Part shown: one piece after another, positions 8,354-17,740 of the stretch | Layout of the letters: the number at the start of each line of letters is the position of its first letter | How positions within the stretch are numbered: position 1 is the first letter of the stretch | NCBI RefSeq assembly: GCF_000380965.1 | Contig: NZ_KB905599.1 | Span: forward strand, 1-36,125 | Direction: 5' to 3' | Length of the DNA stretch: 36,125 bases | Origin: Paenibacillus ginsengihumi DSM 21568 | GTDB taxonomy: Bacteria; Bacillota; Bacilli; Paenibacillales; NBRC-103111 | Translations under genes and position numbers: made by a program | The notes under the pieces: generated by a model | Told to the model about the DNA's origin: nothing | What the model saw: the letters and a program-made list of their open reading frames with translations, nothing else | The model's database searches: none

Positions 8354-8382
8354 TTTACTAATCATAACACGCTGTTTAAAAT
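8354..8382 (+). promoter_or_regulatory. Likely promoter of the MFS gene
   Basis: TTTACT (8354-8359) and TAAAAT (8377-8382) with a 17-base spacer, 33 bases before the MFS start and inside the LysR/MFS divergent region, where a LysR protein would be expected to bind. Confidence 0.45.
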
Positions 8383-8414
8383 GAAGGCAATAACAGGAGA
8401 GGAGGGGAGAGTGC

Positions 8415-9554
8415 ATGAATCGCTTGGCGATTTATTTGCTGGCATTGGGGGCGTTCGTAACCGGGACGGCCGAGTTTGTGGTGTCCGGCATTTTGGAGCT
8501 GGTCGCAGACGATCTGAACGTATCGATTGCGGCGGCCGGTCAACTGGTCACGTTTTATTCGCTGTCTTATGCGTGCGGGGCCCTTTTTCTGGTCATGCTG
8601 ACTGCCAAATTGGAACGCAAACAAGTGATGTTATATGCCATGCTTGCTTTTATAGCAGGCAACCTGATCGCATTCGCGAGTCATCATTATAGCCTGCTGA
8701 TGGCTTCCCGCATCGTGCTGGCGATGAGCAGCGGATTGTATACCGTGATTGCCACGCACTATGCGGCCAGGCTGGCGCAGCCTGACAGACGGGGCAACGC
8801 AATCGCTGTCGTGATGACCGGCTTTTCGGTATCTTTGGTGCTGGGGGTGCCGTTTGGGACGCTGATGGCCGCTTATATGGATTGGCGCTACCTTTATTTG
8901 ATCATCGCTGCGGTAACGCTGATCAACCTCCTGCTGCTGTATCGATTCATACCGAAGCTGGAGGGAGCCGAGCCTACGCCACTCAGGCAGCAATGGCAGT
9001 CGCTGCGGGACAAGCCTTTGATCGCTGGCCTGCTGATTACGGTGTTCTGGATTCTCGGCTACACGATGGTATTCGCTTATATCGGTCCGTTTTTGACCCG
9101 GCTGGCCCACTTTTCGATAGAAATGATCAGTACGGCGTTGTTCGTTCTGGGCGTGTTTGCCTTTATCGGGGCGCGGCTGGGCGGATTTGCGGTGGACAAA
9201 TGGGGGCACACCCGCACGATTGCCGTCGGCCTGCTCGTGCATGCAGCGGCCTTGATGGCTTTCACGGCAGCAGCGGGGTCTACGATCGGCGTTTTCGTCG
9301 TCTTGATGATCTGGGGGGCTGCGGCGTGGACGACTACGCCTGCCAATCAGTTTTATTTGATCTCCTTGAAACCTCGGTCCTCGGAAGTTGTGCTTAGCTT
9401 TAATACGGCCTTGATGAATATCGGCATGACTTTGGGGGCGGGACTGGGAGGCGTGGCGATCAACGCTGTATCTGTGCTGCATTTGGGCTGGATGAGCGGA
9501 ATCGTTGTGCTGGTTGCTTTGGCCGCTGCCGTTTATTCATTTGCTTCGCGATAA
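8415..9554 (+). CDS. MFS transporter, DHA1/AraJ-like drug or sugar exporter
   Basis: 379 residues with about 12 membrane helices. It opens with LALGAFVTGTAEFVVSGILE, typical of the DHA1 group that includes AraJ, YdhP and YbcL-like exporters. The cytoplasmic loop after helix 2 (LTAKLERKQVMLYAM) is an MFS motif-A variant. The conserved charged residues after helix 8 (RLGGFAVDKWGHTRT) are the second motif A. The ATG at 8415 has a strong GGAGGGGAG site 6 bases upstream. It is probably controlled by the divergent LysR regulator. The family exports sugars, arabinose-like compounds or drugs; the substrate cannot be read from sequence. Confidence 0.9.
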   Translation: MNRLAIYLLALGAFVTGTAEFVVSGILELVADDLNVSIAAAGQLVTFYSLSYACGALFLVMLTAKLERKQVMLYAMLAFIAGNLIAFASHHYSLLMASRIVLAMSSGLYTVIATHYAARLAQPDRRGNAIAVVMTGFSVSLVLGVPFGTLMAAYMDWRYLYLIIAAVTLINLLLLYRFIPKLEGAEPTPLRQQWQSLRDKPLIAGLLITVFWILGYTMVFAYIGPFLTRLAHFSIEMISTALFVLGVFAFIGARLGGFAVDKWGHTRTIAVGLLVHAAALMAFTAAAGSTIGVFVVLMIWGAAAWTTTPANQFYLISLKPRSSEVVLSFNTALMNIGMTLGAGLGGVAINAVSVLHLGWMSGIVVLVALAAAVYSFASR

Positions 9555-9839
9555 CCCGCTCTGGCGAGCGCATCTGCAGGCTGCGGTGGCGGTCGGTCGC
9601 CTCTCGTGCTGCAGAACTGATATCGCTTTGCCCGATATAGCCTTCCTCGTCATAGCCTTCCTCGTCGCTGCCGAGGCCGGCCATTAAGTCGTCGGATCTG
9701 GCATTTGAACGCTGGCGAGCAGCCTTATTCCGCATGCTTGGCTACCAAAATCAGCGTTTCCGGCACCATAGCGCTGCGGGGCCATCAGATGAGGCGAAAG
9801 GGCTGCGCCCCCCCCCCCTCCCCCGGGCTAGTCTGCAAA
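9555..9839. other. Gene-free stretch with a 15-bp duplication and a C homopolymer
   Basis: No convincing gene. ATAGCCTTCCTCGTC is directly repeated at 9637-9651 and 9652-9666. A run of 11 C (9808-9818), a T and then 5 C follows, a site prone to slippage or sequencing error. On the minus strand around 9725-9775 a short peptide-like remnant can be read but not assigned. This region leads into the palindrome cluster. Confidence 0.5.
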
Positions 9840-10018
9840 TGTTGTATTTTGTACAACAAAAACGGGGGGATACACCGTATTAGCGGCTCAATGTTGCACA
9901 ACGTGCAACATTTTGGGCGATGTTCCCGGGTTTGAAGCCCATCTCGCCCAAATTGTTGCACTAAATACAACATTCCCCTTCCTCTTGCCCAAAAGTTAAG
10001 AAAAATGTTGTATTTTTT
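9840..10018. repeat. Cluster of TGTTGTA-N5-TACAACA palindromes
   Basis: Four related dyads occur in under 180 bases. (1) 9840-9858: TGTTGTA-TTTTG-TACAACA, perfect 7-bp arms. (2) 9891-9911: ATGTTGCAC-AAC-GTGCAACAT, perfect 9-bp arms. (3) 9954-9972: TGTTGCA-CTAAA-TACAACA, one mismatch. (4) 10006-10018: a left arm TGTTGTA with a degenerate right arm. Centres are about 52, 62 and 53 bases apart. Between copies 2 and 3, TTTGGGCGA (from 9912) and its inverse TCGCCCAAA (about 9944-9952) form a larger inverted repeat, so copies 2 and 3 look like two inverted copies of one composite unit. This may be an intergenic repeat (MITE/REP-like) or a multi-site operator; no coding frame crosses it. Confidence 0.7.
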
Positions 10019-10072
10019 GCAGGATTCATCGCCTCCTGTGCCCGGTGCGACCGGGGAGAGGCCGCGCTAACG

Positions 10073-10648
10073 CGCAGCACGCCCGCCGGGCGCGGGGCTC
10101 GCAACGCCTGCGCGGCGGAGCATGCCCGCCGGGCGCGGGCTCGCAACGCCTGCGCGGAGCACGCCCGCCGGGCGCGGGCTCGCAACGCCTGCGCGGCGGA
10201 GCACGCCCGCCGGGCGCGGGGCTCGCAACGCCTGCGCGGAGCACGCCCGCCGGGCGCGGGGCTCGCAACGCCTGCGCAGAGCACGCCCGCCGGGCGCGGG
10301 CTCGCAACGCCTGCGCAGAGCACGCCCGCCGGGCGCGGGCTCGCAACGCCTGCGCAGAGCACGCCCGCCGGGCGCGGGGCTCGCAACGCCTGCGCGGCGG
10401 AGCATGCCCGCCGGGCGCGGGCTCGCAACGCCTGCGCGGAGCACGCCCGCTGGGCGCGGGCTCGCAACGCCTGCGCGGAGCATGCCCGCCGGGCGCGGGC
10501 TCGCAACGCCTGCGCGGAGCATGCCCGCCGGGCGCGGGGCTCGCAACGCCTGCGCAGAGCACGCCCGCCGGGCGCGGGGCTCGCAACGCCTGCGCGGAGC
10601 ATGCCCGCTGGGCGCGGGGCTCGCAACGCCTGCGCAGAGCACGCCCGC
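10073..10648. repeat. GC-rich tandem repeat array, 14 units of 39-43 bp
   Basis: The core CTCGCAACGCCTGCGC begins at 10098, 10140, 10179, 10222, 10262, 10301, 10340, 10380, 10422, 10461, 10500, 10540, 10580 and 10620. Unit lengths are 39, 40, 42 or 43, produced by two independent variations: GGG versus GGGG before the core, and an extra GCG after it. Each unit also carries CGCCCG-C-CGGGCG, a 6-bp hairpin. Point variants (CGCAGAG/CGCGGAG, CACG/CATG, CCGC/CCGCT) are shuffled among units, which suggests repeated unequal exchange. Frames stay open on both strands only because of base composition; unit lengths not divisible by three argue against coding. The array stops about 5 bases before the stop codon (minus strand) of the adjacent LysR gene. 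Confidence 0.9.
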
Positions 10649-10652
10649 GGCG

Positions 10653-11537
10653 TCACCCGACCAGCCGGACGAACGCCTGGGCCGCGCTGGACAGCGGCAT
10701 GCTGCGCTTCGTCAAAATCCCCACTTGCGAAGGCGGGAGCGGCACGTTCAAGCGAACCTCGAACAAGGCGCCTTCCTCCAGCTCCTTCGAGACGAATTCC
10801 CTGGTGACATAAGAGATGCCAAGCCCTCTCTTGGCAAATTCGATGAGCAGATCGACGCTCCCGACTTCGATCTCCGGCCTGATCGAGAAGCCGTAGCTGT
10901 GGAACAGCTCGGTGATCGTCATCCGGGCCCGGCTGTTGCGGGAAAACAGAATGATCGGATGCTGCAGCAGCTCTTCGAGCGACAGCACGGCGTCTTTCAG
11001 CTCGGCGTAACGCGCCCCGGCGACGAAGCAATCCTGCAGCTGAAAGCTTTCCTTCACCTCCAGCTGCGGATCGATGATCGGCATGCGGACGACCCCCAGA
11101 TCTATCCGCCCTTCCTTCAAAAACGTGATGACCTCCGGCGTCGTTCCGTGATGCAAATGCAGCTTGACGCCGGGATGATGCTCGTGAAAGTGCTCCAGAT
11201 ACGGCAGCAAATAATGCTTGAACAGCGAATCGCTGCCGCCGATGCGCAGCTCGCCGCTTTCGAGATTTTTGAGCGCGGCCATCTTTTCCTCCGCGAGCGT
11301 GATGAGAATATGCGACTGCTCGATGTAGGAGAACAGGACGGCGCCCTCCTGCGTCAGCTCGACGCCTCGGGCATTGCGGTAGAACAAGGCGACGCCGAAG
11401 CTTTCCTCCAGCTGCTTGACGGCATGGCTGACGCTCGGCTGCGTGAGGTACAGCGTTTTGGCCGCTTGCGACAGACTGCCGGTTTTGGCCGCCCAATAGA
11501 ACACCTTGTACAGCTCGTAATTGTTACCCATAGACAT
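10653..11537 (-). CDS. LysR family transcriptional regulator next to the zwf operon
   Basis: 294 residues. N-terminal winged helix (GSLSQAAKTLYLTQPSVSHA, residues 20-39) and an effector domain from about residue 93 (ELRIGGSDSLFKHYLLPYLE), ending normally at FVRLVG. The ATG at 11537 has AGGAG 9 bases upstream. The gene is divergent from zwf, with 110 bases between the starts, so regulation of the pentose phosphate operon or of itself is likely but inferred. Unusually, the GC-rich repeat array begins almost at its stop codon, so any terminator must lie within or beyond the array; the repeat hairpins may themselves end the transcript. Similar regulators respond to small carboxylates or amino acids; the effector here is unknown. 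Confidence 0.9.
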   Translation of the reverse strand: MSMGNNYELYKVFYWAAKTGSLSQAAKTLYLTQPSVSHAVKQLEESFGVALFYRNARGVELTQEGAVLFSYIEQSHILITLAEEKMAALKNLESGELRIGGSDSLFKHYLLPYLEHFHEHHPGVKLHLHHGTTPEVITFLKEGRIDLGVVRMPIIDPQLEVKESFQLQDCFVAGARYAELKDAVLSLEELLQHPIILFSRNSRARMTITELFHSYGFSIRPEIEVGSVDLLIEFAKRGLGISYVTREFVSKELEEGALFEVRLNVPLPPSQVGILTKRSMPLSSAAQAFVRLVG

Positions 11538-11647
11538 GATCTATAGCTCCTGTGAAATATATTCATTACTTGTATGCCTGTGATTTGTATTATATTGAAT
11601 TTACCAAAAAGAAACCAGGGTCAAGTTGGGTAGGGAGGGATCAGGAG

Positions 11648-13174
11648 ATGGAACCGACTACTTTTGTCTTGTTCGGGGCGACCGGGGATTTGGCCAAGCG
11701 CAAAATTTACCCCGCCCTGTTTAACTTATATCTCGACGGCAGACTGCCGCAGCCGTTCTCCGTCGTCGGCCTCGGAAGAAGAGAGTGGACCGACGAGTTT
11801 TTCCAGAAAAATGTCGAGCTATCGCTGGAGCGGTTCTCCAGGCGCCAGGCGAGCGGCAAGGCGCGGCTGGAGCAGTTTCTGCAAGCGTTCAGGTACAGCG
11901 TGCTGGATATCGGCCGCGCGGAAGATTACAAGAAGCTGCTCGCGCTTGTCGAGCGGCGGGAAGCCGAGCTCGGCATGACGCCGAACCGCCTGTTCTATCT
12001 GTCCGTCGGCCCTGAATATTTCGAGACGATTGCCGCCAATATCCAAAGCAGCGGGCTCGGCTCGGCGAGCGGGTGGAAGCGGCTCGTCATCGAGAAGCCG
12101 TTCGGCCACGATCTGCAGTCGGCGCGGGAGCTGAACCGGAATTTGAGCCAATCGTTCTCGGAGGACGAAATTTACCGGATCGACCATTACCTCGGCAAGC
12201 CGGTCGTGCAGCAGCTGGAATCGCTGCAGCAGGCCAATCCGGTCATCCAGGCGCTGTGGAACAACCGCTATATTGCCAACGTGCAAATTACGGCGAACGA
12301 GTCGGTCGGCGTCGAGGAGCGGGCCGGATATTACGACCACGTCGGCGCCATTCGCGACATGTTCCAGAATCATATGCTGCAATTGCTCATGATGGCGGCG
12401 ATCCACCTGCCGCACGGCAGCGGCTCGGACAAGGTGCGCTTCCAGAAGAAGCGGGTGATGGAGGCGCTGAAGCCGGTGCAAAAAGAAGACGTCGCCGCTC
12501 ATCTGGTCCGCGGTCAGTATGCGGCGGGAAGCATCGGGGGCAAGCCGGTTCCCGCATATACAGCCGAGCCGGGCATTGCGCCGGATTCGATGAACGACAC
12601 GTTCATTGCCGCCAGGCTGGAGATCGACAACAACGACTGGCGCGGCGTGCCCTTCTACATCCGCACGGGCAAGCGCCTGAAGGAGAAGTCGACGCGAATC
12701 GTCGTCGAGTTCAAGGAGCCGGTCAAGCAGGTCCGCAGCGCCAAGGCGGACGAACCGGCGCCGAATCTGCTCGTCATCGAGATCGGACCGAACGAGGCCA
12801 TTACGCTGCAGCTCAATGCGAAGGAGCCCGGAGCGGGCCGAGGTTTCAAGCCGATTCAGATTGACCTGAAGGCAAGCGCGGCCGAATCGCCCGAAGCTTA
12901 CGAAAATTTGATCCGCGACGCCTTGAACGGGGATTCGACCTTCTTCGCCCACTGGGACGAGGTCGAGCTGAGCTGGCAATGGGTACAGCCGGTGCTGGAC
13001 GCCTTCGCCGACAACCTGGTGCCGCTGCATGCGTATCCGGCAGGCTCGTACGGACCGGCCGCAGCCGACGAGCTGCTGGCCAGAGACGGTTACCACTGGT
13101 GGTTTGACGACAAGCAAGAGAAAAAATCTGCAATGGATGAAGGAGAACGCTATGCCTACTACGCAAACTATTAA
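11648..13174 (+). CDS. zwf: Glucose-6-phosphate 1-dehydrogenase
   Basis: First step of the oxidative pentose phosphate pathway: glucose-6-phosphate to 6-phosphogluconolactone, with NADP(H). 508 residues, normal length. The dinucleotide-binding segment [15 protein letters not shown] is at residues 8-22, EKPFGHD at 149-155, and the active-site signature RIDHYLGK (catalytic His180) at 177-184. The frame runs upstream to 11552, but the conserved N-terminus [15 protein letters not shown] starts at ATG 11648. GGGAGGG lies about 9 bases ahead of this start and AGGAG directly abuts it. First gene of zwf-tkt-tal, overlapping tkt by 23 bases. No gnd or pgl gene follows, which is not the commonest neighbourhood. 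Confidence 0.97.
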   Translation: MEPTTFVLFGATGDLAKRKIYPALFNLYLDGRLPQPFSVVGLGRREWTDEFFQKNVELSLERFSRRQASGKARLEQFLQAFRYSVLDIGRAEDYKKLLALVERREAELGMTPNRLFYLSVGPEYFETIAANIQSSGLGSASGWKRLVIEKPFGHDLQSARELNRNLSQSFSEDEIYRIDHYLGKPVVQQLESLQQANPVIQALWNNRYIANVQITANESVGVEERAGYYDHVGAIRDMFQNHMLQLLMMAAIHLPHGSGSDKVRFQKKRVMEALKPVQKEDVAAHLVRGQYAAGSIGGKPVPAYTAEPGIAPDSMNDTFIAARLEIDNNDWRGVPFYIRTGKRLKEKSTRIVVEFKEPVKQVRSAKADEPAPNLLVIEIGPNEAITLQLNAKEPGAGRGFKPIQIDLKASAAESPEAYENLIRDALNGDSTFFAHWDEVELSWQWVQPVLDAFADNLVPLHAYPAGSYGPAAADELLARDGYHWWFDDKQEKKSAMDEGERYAYYANY

Positions 13175-15146
13175 TCAACTTGCGATCGATACGATCCGCA
13201 CGCTGTCGATCGACGCCATCAACGCCGCCAATTCCGGCCATCCGGGATTGCCGATGGGCGCGGCCCCGATGGCTTACACCCTTTGGTCCGAGCATTTGAA
13301 CCACAACCCGGCCAATGCCAAATGGTTCAACCGCGACCGGTTCGTCCTGTCGGCCGGACACGGCTCGGCTCTGCTGTACAGCCTGCTGCATCTGTTCGGG
13401 TACAAGGTATCGCTCGACGATTTGAAGCAGTTCCGCAAGCTGAACAGCGCCACCCCCGGCCATCCCGAGTACGGGCATACAGACGGCGTGGACGCCACGA
13501 CAGGGCCGCTCGGGCAAGGGATTGCCATGGCGGTCGGCATGGCGATGGCCGAGGCGCATCTGGCCGCGAGGTTCAACCGGGACGGCTTCCCGGTCGTCGA
13601 TCATTATACGTACGCGCTCGTCGGCGACGGCTGCCTGATGGAGGGCATATCGTATGAAGCGATGTCCATGGCCGGACATATGAAGCTCGGCAAATTGATC
13701 GTGCTCTACGATTCCAACGACATCTCGCTCGACGGCGAGCTGTCCTTAAGCTTTGGCGAAGATGTGCGCAAGCGGGCGGAGTCCGCGAACTGGCACTATC
13801 TGCGGGTGGAGGACGGCAACGACATCGCGGCCATCTCCGCGGCGATCGCGGCGGCCAAGCAGCATGCGGAGCAGCCGACGATCATCGAAATCCGCACGAT
13901 CATCGGCTACGGCAGCAAGCTGGCGGGCACGAACAAGGTGCACGGCGCTCCGCTCGGCCGGGAGGAAGCGAAGGCGACCAAGGAAGCTTACGGCTGGCCC
14001 TATGAAGAGGAGTTCACGGTGCCTGACGAGGTCCGGGCGCATTTTGCCCGCCTGAAGGAGCAGGGGGCAGATAAGGAAGCGGAATGGAACCGCCTGTTCG
14101 ACGCTTACGCTGCGCAATATCCTGCGGAGGGCAGCGAGCTTGCCGCGGCGATCGAGGGCACGGTGACGATCGATGCGGCCGATATTCTGACGTTCGATTC
14201 CGCCAAAAGCATCTCGACTCGCGTCGCGAGCGGAGAAGCGATCAACCATTTCGTGAAAAGCATTCCGTCCATCTTCGGCGGTAGCGCAGACTTGTCGCAT
14301 TCGACGATGACGGATATCAAGGGAGAAGGCAAATACGCGATCGATTCCTATGCCGGACGCAACATCTACTTCGGCGTGCGCGAGCATGCGATGGGCGCAG
14401 CGGCCAACGGCATGGCTCTGCACGGCGGCGTCAAGCCGTTCGCCGGCACGTTCTTCGTGTTCAGCGACTATTTGCGCCCGTCCATTCGGCTTGCCGCGCT
14501 GCAGAAGCTGCCGGTCATCTATGTGTTCACCCACGACTCCATCGCTGTCGGGGAAGACGGGCCGACGCACGAGCCGGTCGAGCATCTGGCCGCGCTGCGC
14601 ACGATCCCGGGGCTTACGGTTATTCGCCCGTCGGACGCCAACGAGACGGCGAGCGCCTGGGCTTATGCGCTGGAGCAGAAGGAAGGCCCGGTCGCGCTTA
14701 TCCTGAGCAGACAGAACCTGCCGGTGTTCGAAGCGACCCGCGCCAACCGGGACGCCGTTGCAAAGGGAGGCTACGTGCTGGCAGAGACGGGCGGGCAGCC
14801 GGATATCATCCTGATCGCGACCGGATCGGAGGTGTCGCTGGCCGCAAGCGCCAAGGCGGAGCTCGAGAAGGACAACGTGTCGGTGCGCGTCGTGGCCATG
14901 CCGAGCCGGGAACTGTTCGAGCGGCAACCGGACGACTACAAGCAAAGCGTGCTCCCCGATTCCGTCACGAAGCGGGTCGTTATCGAAGCCGGCATCGCGC
15001 TCGGCTGGGACCGTTATGCGGGACCTTGCGGCACCGTGCTGTCGGTCGATACGTTCGGCGCCTCGGGGGCAGGCGGCGCCGTCATGGAATACTTCGGCTT
15101 CTCCGTCGACAATGTGGTTCGCCTGGCCAAAAATTTGCTAAAATAA
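13152..15146 (+). CDS. tkt: Transketolase
   Basis: TPP-dependent enzyme of the non-oxidative pentose phosphate pathway, moving two-carbon ketol units between sugar phosphates. 664 residues, full-length single-chain form. N-terminal TPP domain with [33 protein letters not shown] and the GDG...N TPP motif ([14 protein letters not shown], then NDISLDG). Middle domain with the catalytic Glu in [11 protein letters not shown] and the [12 protein letters not shown] segment. The ATG at 13152 is preceded by AAGGAG 7 bases upstream and overlaps the end of zwf. The frame opens further upstream only because it overlaps zwf. Compare the split transketolase at 31114-32909, a separate paralogue in a catabolic operon. 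Confidence 0.97.
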   Translation: MPTTQTINQLAIDTIRTLSIDAINAANSGHPGLPMGAAPMAYTLWSEHLNHNPANAKWFNRDRFVLSAGHGSALLYSLLHLFGYKVSLDDLKQFRKLNSATPGHPEYGHTDGVDATTGPLGQGIAMAVGMAMAEAHLAARFNRDGFPVVDHYTYALVGDGCLMEGISYEAMSMAGHMKLGKLIVLYDSNDISLDGELSLSFGEDVRKRAESANWHYLRVEDGNDIAAISAAIAAAKQHAEQPTIIEIRTIIGYGSKLAGTNKVHGAPLGREEAKATKEAYGWPYEEEFTVPDEVRAHFARLKEQGADKEAEWNRLFDAYAAQYPAEGSELAAAIEGTVTIDAADILTFDSAKSISTRVASGEAINHFVKSIPSIFGGSADLSHSTMTDIKGEGKYAIDSYAGRNIYFGVREHAMGAAANGMALHGGVKPFAGTFFVFSDYLRPSIRLAALQKLPVIYVFTHDSIAVGEDGPTHEPVEHLAALRTIPGLTVIRPSDANETASAWAYALEQKEGPVALILSRQNLPVFEATRANRDAVAKGGYVLAETGGQPDIILIATGSEVSLAASAKAELEKDNVSVRVVAMPSRELFERQPDDYKQSVLPDSVTKRVVIEAGIALGWDRYAGPCGTVLSVDTFGASGAGGAVMEYFGFSVDNVVRLAKNLLK

Positions 15147-15180
15147 GATTTGATCCCTAATCCATGGAGGTTGAATGGAC

Positions 15181-15846
15181 ATGAAGTTATTTATCGACAC
15201 TGCCAATCTGGAAGACATTCGAAAAGCATATCGCATCGGCGTATTGTCCGGCGTTACGACGAATCCGTCGCTCGTTGCGAAGGAAGGAGTCAAATTCGAG
15301 GACCGGATCGCGGAAATTTTGCAGGCCGTGCCTGAGGTCGAATCGGTATCTGCCGAAGTTACGCCTGATGCGGTGACCGCGGAAGAAATGATCGCGCAAG
15401 CAAACGAGCTGATCAAGATCAATAATAACGACAAGAACATTACGATCAAGCTTCCGATGACGCTGGCCGGTCTGGAAGCGTGCCGATATTTGTCCAGGAA
15501 GGGCGTCAAAACGAACGTTACGCTGATCTTTACGGTCAACCAGGCGCTGTTGGCCGCGCGCGCCGGAGCGACATACGTATCTCCGTTCCTCGGCCGTCTG
15601 GACGACATTTCGGAAGACGGCGTGCAGCTCGTTACCCGAGTGGCTGAGCTGTTCCGCGTTCATAACCTGGACACGCAAATCATCGCCGCCTCCGTCCGTC
15701 ATCCGGATCACGTGACCCGCGTGGCGCTGGCCGGCGCGCATATCGCTACGGTTCCTTTTAGCGTCATCGAGCAGCTCGTCAAGCATCCGCTTACGGATCA
15801 AGGGTTGGAGAAATTCGCGGCCGACTGGAAAAAAGCGATTCAATAA
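15181..15846 (+). CDS. tal: Small transaldolase / fructose-6-phosphate aldolase-like (TalC/MipB family)
   Basis: Class I aldolase-type enzyme that links the pentose phosphate pathway to glycolysis. 221 residues, the short TalC/FSA subfamily. It begins with the conserved [20 protein letters not shown], has [13 protein letters not shown] at about 23-35, the Schiff-base Lys in [15 protein letters not shown] (about residues 84-98) and [11 protein letters not shown] near 140. GGAGG at 15166-15170 lies 4 bases before ATG 15175 and 10 before ATG 15181; the second gives the family's usual MKLFIDT start, but either is possible. Lies 34 bases after tkt and before a clear terminator, so it closes the operon. 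Transaldolase rather than FSA activity is the likelier role beside zwf and tkt. Confidence 0.92.
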   Translation: MKLFIDTANLEDIRKAYRIGVLSGVTTNPSLVAKEGVKFEDRIAEILQAVPEVESVSAEVTPDAVTAEEMIAQANELIKINNNDKNITIKLPMTLAGLEACRYLSRKGVKTNVTLIFTVNQALLAARAGATYVSPFLGRLDDISEDGVQLVTRVAELFRVHNLDTQIIAASVRHPDHVTRVALAGAHIATVPFSVIEQLVKHPLTDQGLEKFAADWKKAIQ

Positions 15847-15887
15847 ACATCAGGCGGCTGAAGCAAGCCAAGCGCAAGCGATGAACA

Positions 15888-15928
15888 AGCTCTTGAATTG
15901 TCCCTAGCGACGATTCAAGGGCTTTTTT
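15888..15928 (+). terminator. Rho-independent terminator of the zwf-tkt-tal operon
   Basis: AGCTCTTGAAT (15888-15898) pairs with ATTCAAGGGCT (15913-15923), 11 pairs including one G-U, with a 14-base loop and a run of six T (15923-15928). Confidence 0.85.
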
Positions 15929-15978
15929 GCATGGTTGCCGAGACGAGTCCGGCGAAGCGCGTGCGGCTTTGGCGGCAG

Positions 15979-16008
15979 TTGTGGACGTTTTTGCTTCTGT
16001 GCCATAAT
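15979..16008 (+). promoter_or_regulatory. Candidate promoter of the Bce-type two-component operon
   Basis: TTGTGG (15979-15984) and CATAAT (16003-16008) with an 18-base spacer, 27 bases before the preferred start of the response regulator gene. The match is moderate. Confidence 0.4.
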
Positions 16009-16034
16009 GATTTTGAGCGAAGGAGTTGAGCGAC

Positions 16035-16742
16035 TTGCACAAAATCATGATTGTGGAAGACGACCCGAAAATTGCCGGACATCTGCAAGCGCATATCGAG
16101 AAATACGGGTACCAGGTGACCGCGGTGACCGATTTTGACCGCCTGATGGAGCATTTCCGCGAGCAGGCGCCGGACTTGGTGCTGCTCGATGTCAATCTGC
16201 CAAGCTATGACGGCTACTACTGGTGCAGACAGATCCGCAAGGAGTCGATCTGTCCGGTCATCTTCCTGTCCGCCAGAATCGGCGAGATGGATCAGGTGAT
16301 GGCGCTTGAAAACGGCGGCGACGACTATATGACGAAGCCGTTCCATATCGAGGTCATTATGGCCAAGATCAGAAGCCAAATCCGCCGGGCCTACGGCGAA
16401 TATGCCGCTCAGGTCGGGGAGCGGGTAGTCGAGACGGCGGGGCTTAGGCTGTACCCGGAGCGGTTGCTGCTTTCTTTCGGCGGCAAAACGGCCGCGTTAT
16501 CCAGGAAAGAAGCGGATATTATGGAATTTTTGTTGAAGCGGTATCCGCGCGTTGCCGGGCGGGAAGATTTGCTGGAAAAGCTGTGGGACGAGCATACTTA
16601 CGTGGATGAAAATACATTGAACGTCAATATGACCCGAGTCCGGAAGAAGCTCCAGGAGCTCGGCATCCACGATGCCGTGGAAACGGTGCGAGGCGTAGGC
16701 TACCGGCTCAGCGTCTCCTGGTCCGAGGAGGGCGAAGCATGA
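16035..16742 (+). CDS. Response regulator, OmpR/BceR family
   Basis: 235 residues: receiver domain (acidic pair D9-D10, phosphoryl-acceptor D52 in LVLLDVNLPSYDG, K101 in YMTKPF) and a C-terminal winged-helix output domain ending RVRKKLQELGIHDAVETVRG, as in BceR/YxdJ. Start choice: AAGGAG (16020-16025) is spaced 9 bases from TTG 16035, giving (M)HKIMIVEDD; the TTG at 16026 sits directly against the site and is less likely. It overlaps the kinase gene by 4 bases (ATGA). BceR-type regulators activate a neighbouring ABC transporter gene pair in response to cell-wall-active peptides; the pair is present downstream. Confidence 0.93.
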   Translation: MHKIMIVEDDPKIAGHLQAHIEKYGYQVTAVTDFDRLMEHFREQAPDLVLLDVNLPSYDGYYWCRQIRKESICPVIFLSARIGEMDQVMALENGGDDYMTKPFHIEVIMAKIRSQIRRAYGEYAAQVGERVVETAGLRLYPERLLLSFGGKTAALSRKEADIMEFLLKRYPRVAGREDLLEKLWDEHTYVDENTLNVNMTRVRKKLQELGIHDAVETVRGVGYRLSVSWSEEGEA

Positions 16743-17740
16743 AGCTGTTTTGGCGGGAGCACGCTTTGCTCATCGGCGTACAGGCCGTGCAGTTTACAGT
16801 CATGCTCGCCATTTTCTGGCTGGACGGCTACCGCGCGACAGGACCGGCTTTGTATGCGGCTTTCCTCGGCTTTTTCTTTCTGGGCTGCTATTTGAGCTAC
16901 ATTTACTTAAGCCGTCGGCCGTTCTACGAGCGGCTCAGCCGGCCGCTGGAATCGCTGGACGATTCGCTGCGGCAAACCGCAGCAGGCCCGCTCTCCAGCG
17001 CACTGGATAGGCTGCTGCGCGACCAATACAAGCTGTACCAGCAGCGCATCAAATCGCTGGAGAACCAGCAGCGGCAGCATCTGACGTTCATGGAGCAATG
17101 GGTGCACCAGATGAAAACGCCGCTGTCGGTGATCGAGCTGACGGCGCAAGGCCTGGACGAGCCGGATTCCTCCAGCATTCGCGAGGAGATCGACCGGATG
17201 AAGACAGGGCTCAATACGATCCTGTACATGGCGCGGCTGCGCTCGATCGAGCGCGACTTTCACATCAAGCCGGTGTCGCTGTCCAAGATTGCAAGCGAAG
17301 TGAACGGCGAGCACAAGCGCTTTTACATCCGCAATCAAGTGTATCCCAAGCTGCAGGAAGAAAGACCCGGCATCACGGTGGAAAGCGACGAGAAATGGCT
17401 CGTATTCATCCTGACCCAGCTGATTCATAACGCCGTCAAATACTCGAGAGGCCGCAGCCGGCACATCGTCATCTCGATCTATGAGCGGGGGAGGGAGGCT
17501 GTGCTGGAAGTGAAGGACTTCGGCGTCGGGATTCCGGATGCGGACAAGCGGCGAATCTTCGACCCGTTCTTTACCGGCGAGAACGGCCGCGCGTTCAGGG
17601 AATCGACGGGGATGGGCTTATATTTGACGAAGGAGGCCGCCGAGCATCTCGGACATCGCATCGAGTTCGAATCGCAGGTATCCCGCGGAACGACGTTTCG
17701 CGTCATCTTCAGCGCCGCGCAAAACCTTACAGGCTTGTAA
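16739..17740 (+). CDS. Intramembrane-sensing histidine kinase, BceS family
   Basis: 333 residues. Two membrane helices (about 9-28 and 36-57) joined by only a few residues, so no real extracellular sensor; this is the hallmark of BceS-like kinases, which sense through their partner ABC transporter. The phosphorylated His123 lies in EQWVHQMKTPLSVIEL. ATPase motifs follow: N box NAVKYSRG, G1 DFGVGIPD, F box DPFFTGENGR and G2 STGMGLYL. The gene begins within the end of the regulator gene. The paired ABC transporter starts about 220 bases downstream. The likely stimulus is a peptide antibiotic such as a bacitracin-like compound (family knowledge); the exact inducer is not visible. Confidence 0.93.
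   Translation: MKLFWREHALLIGVQAVQFTVMLAIFWLDGYRATGPALYAAFLGFFFLGCYLSYIYLSRRPFYERLSRPLESLDDSLRQTAAGPLSSALDRLLRDQYKLYQQRIKSLENQQRQHLTFMEQWVHQMKTPLSVIELTAQGLDEPDSSSIREEIDRMKTGLNTILYMARLRSIERDFHIKPVSLSKIASEVNGEHKRFYIRNQVYPKLQEERPGITVESDEKWLVFILTQLIHNAVKYSRGRSRHIVISIYERGREAVLEVKDFGVGIPDADKRRIFDPFFTGENGRAFRESTGMGLYLTKEAAEHLGHRIEFESQVSRGTTFRVIFSAAQNLTGL

Noticed and set aside
9725..9790. Minus-strand peptide ending MVPETLILVAKHAE, reminiscent of a methyltransferase tail
   Set aside because: Too short and without any upstream continuation; not distinguishable from chance.
10073..10648. CRISPR array
   Set aside because: The units are contiguous and almost identical throughout; there are no unique spacers between repeats and no cas genes.
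9961..11546. Long open frames on both strands through the repeat array and the LysR gene, encoding Arg/Ala/Pro-rich repeats
   Set aside because: Unit lengths of 39, 40, 42 and 43 shift the frame between units, openness follows from GC content, no ribosome site precedes them, and they overlap a clear LysR gene in another frame.
11819..13117. 432-codon frame antisense to zwf
   Set aside because: A composition shadow of a GC-rich gene; zwf motifs on the plus strand are unambiguous.
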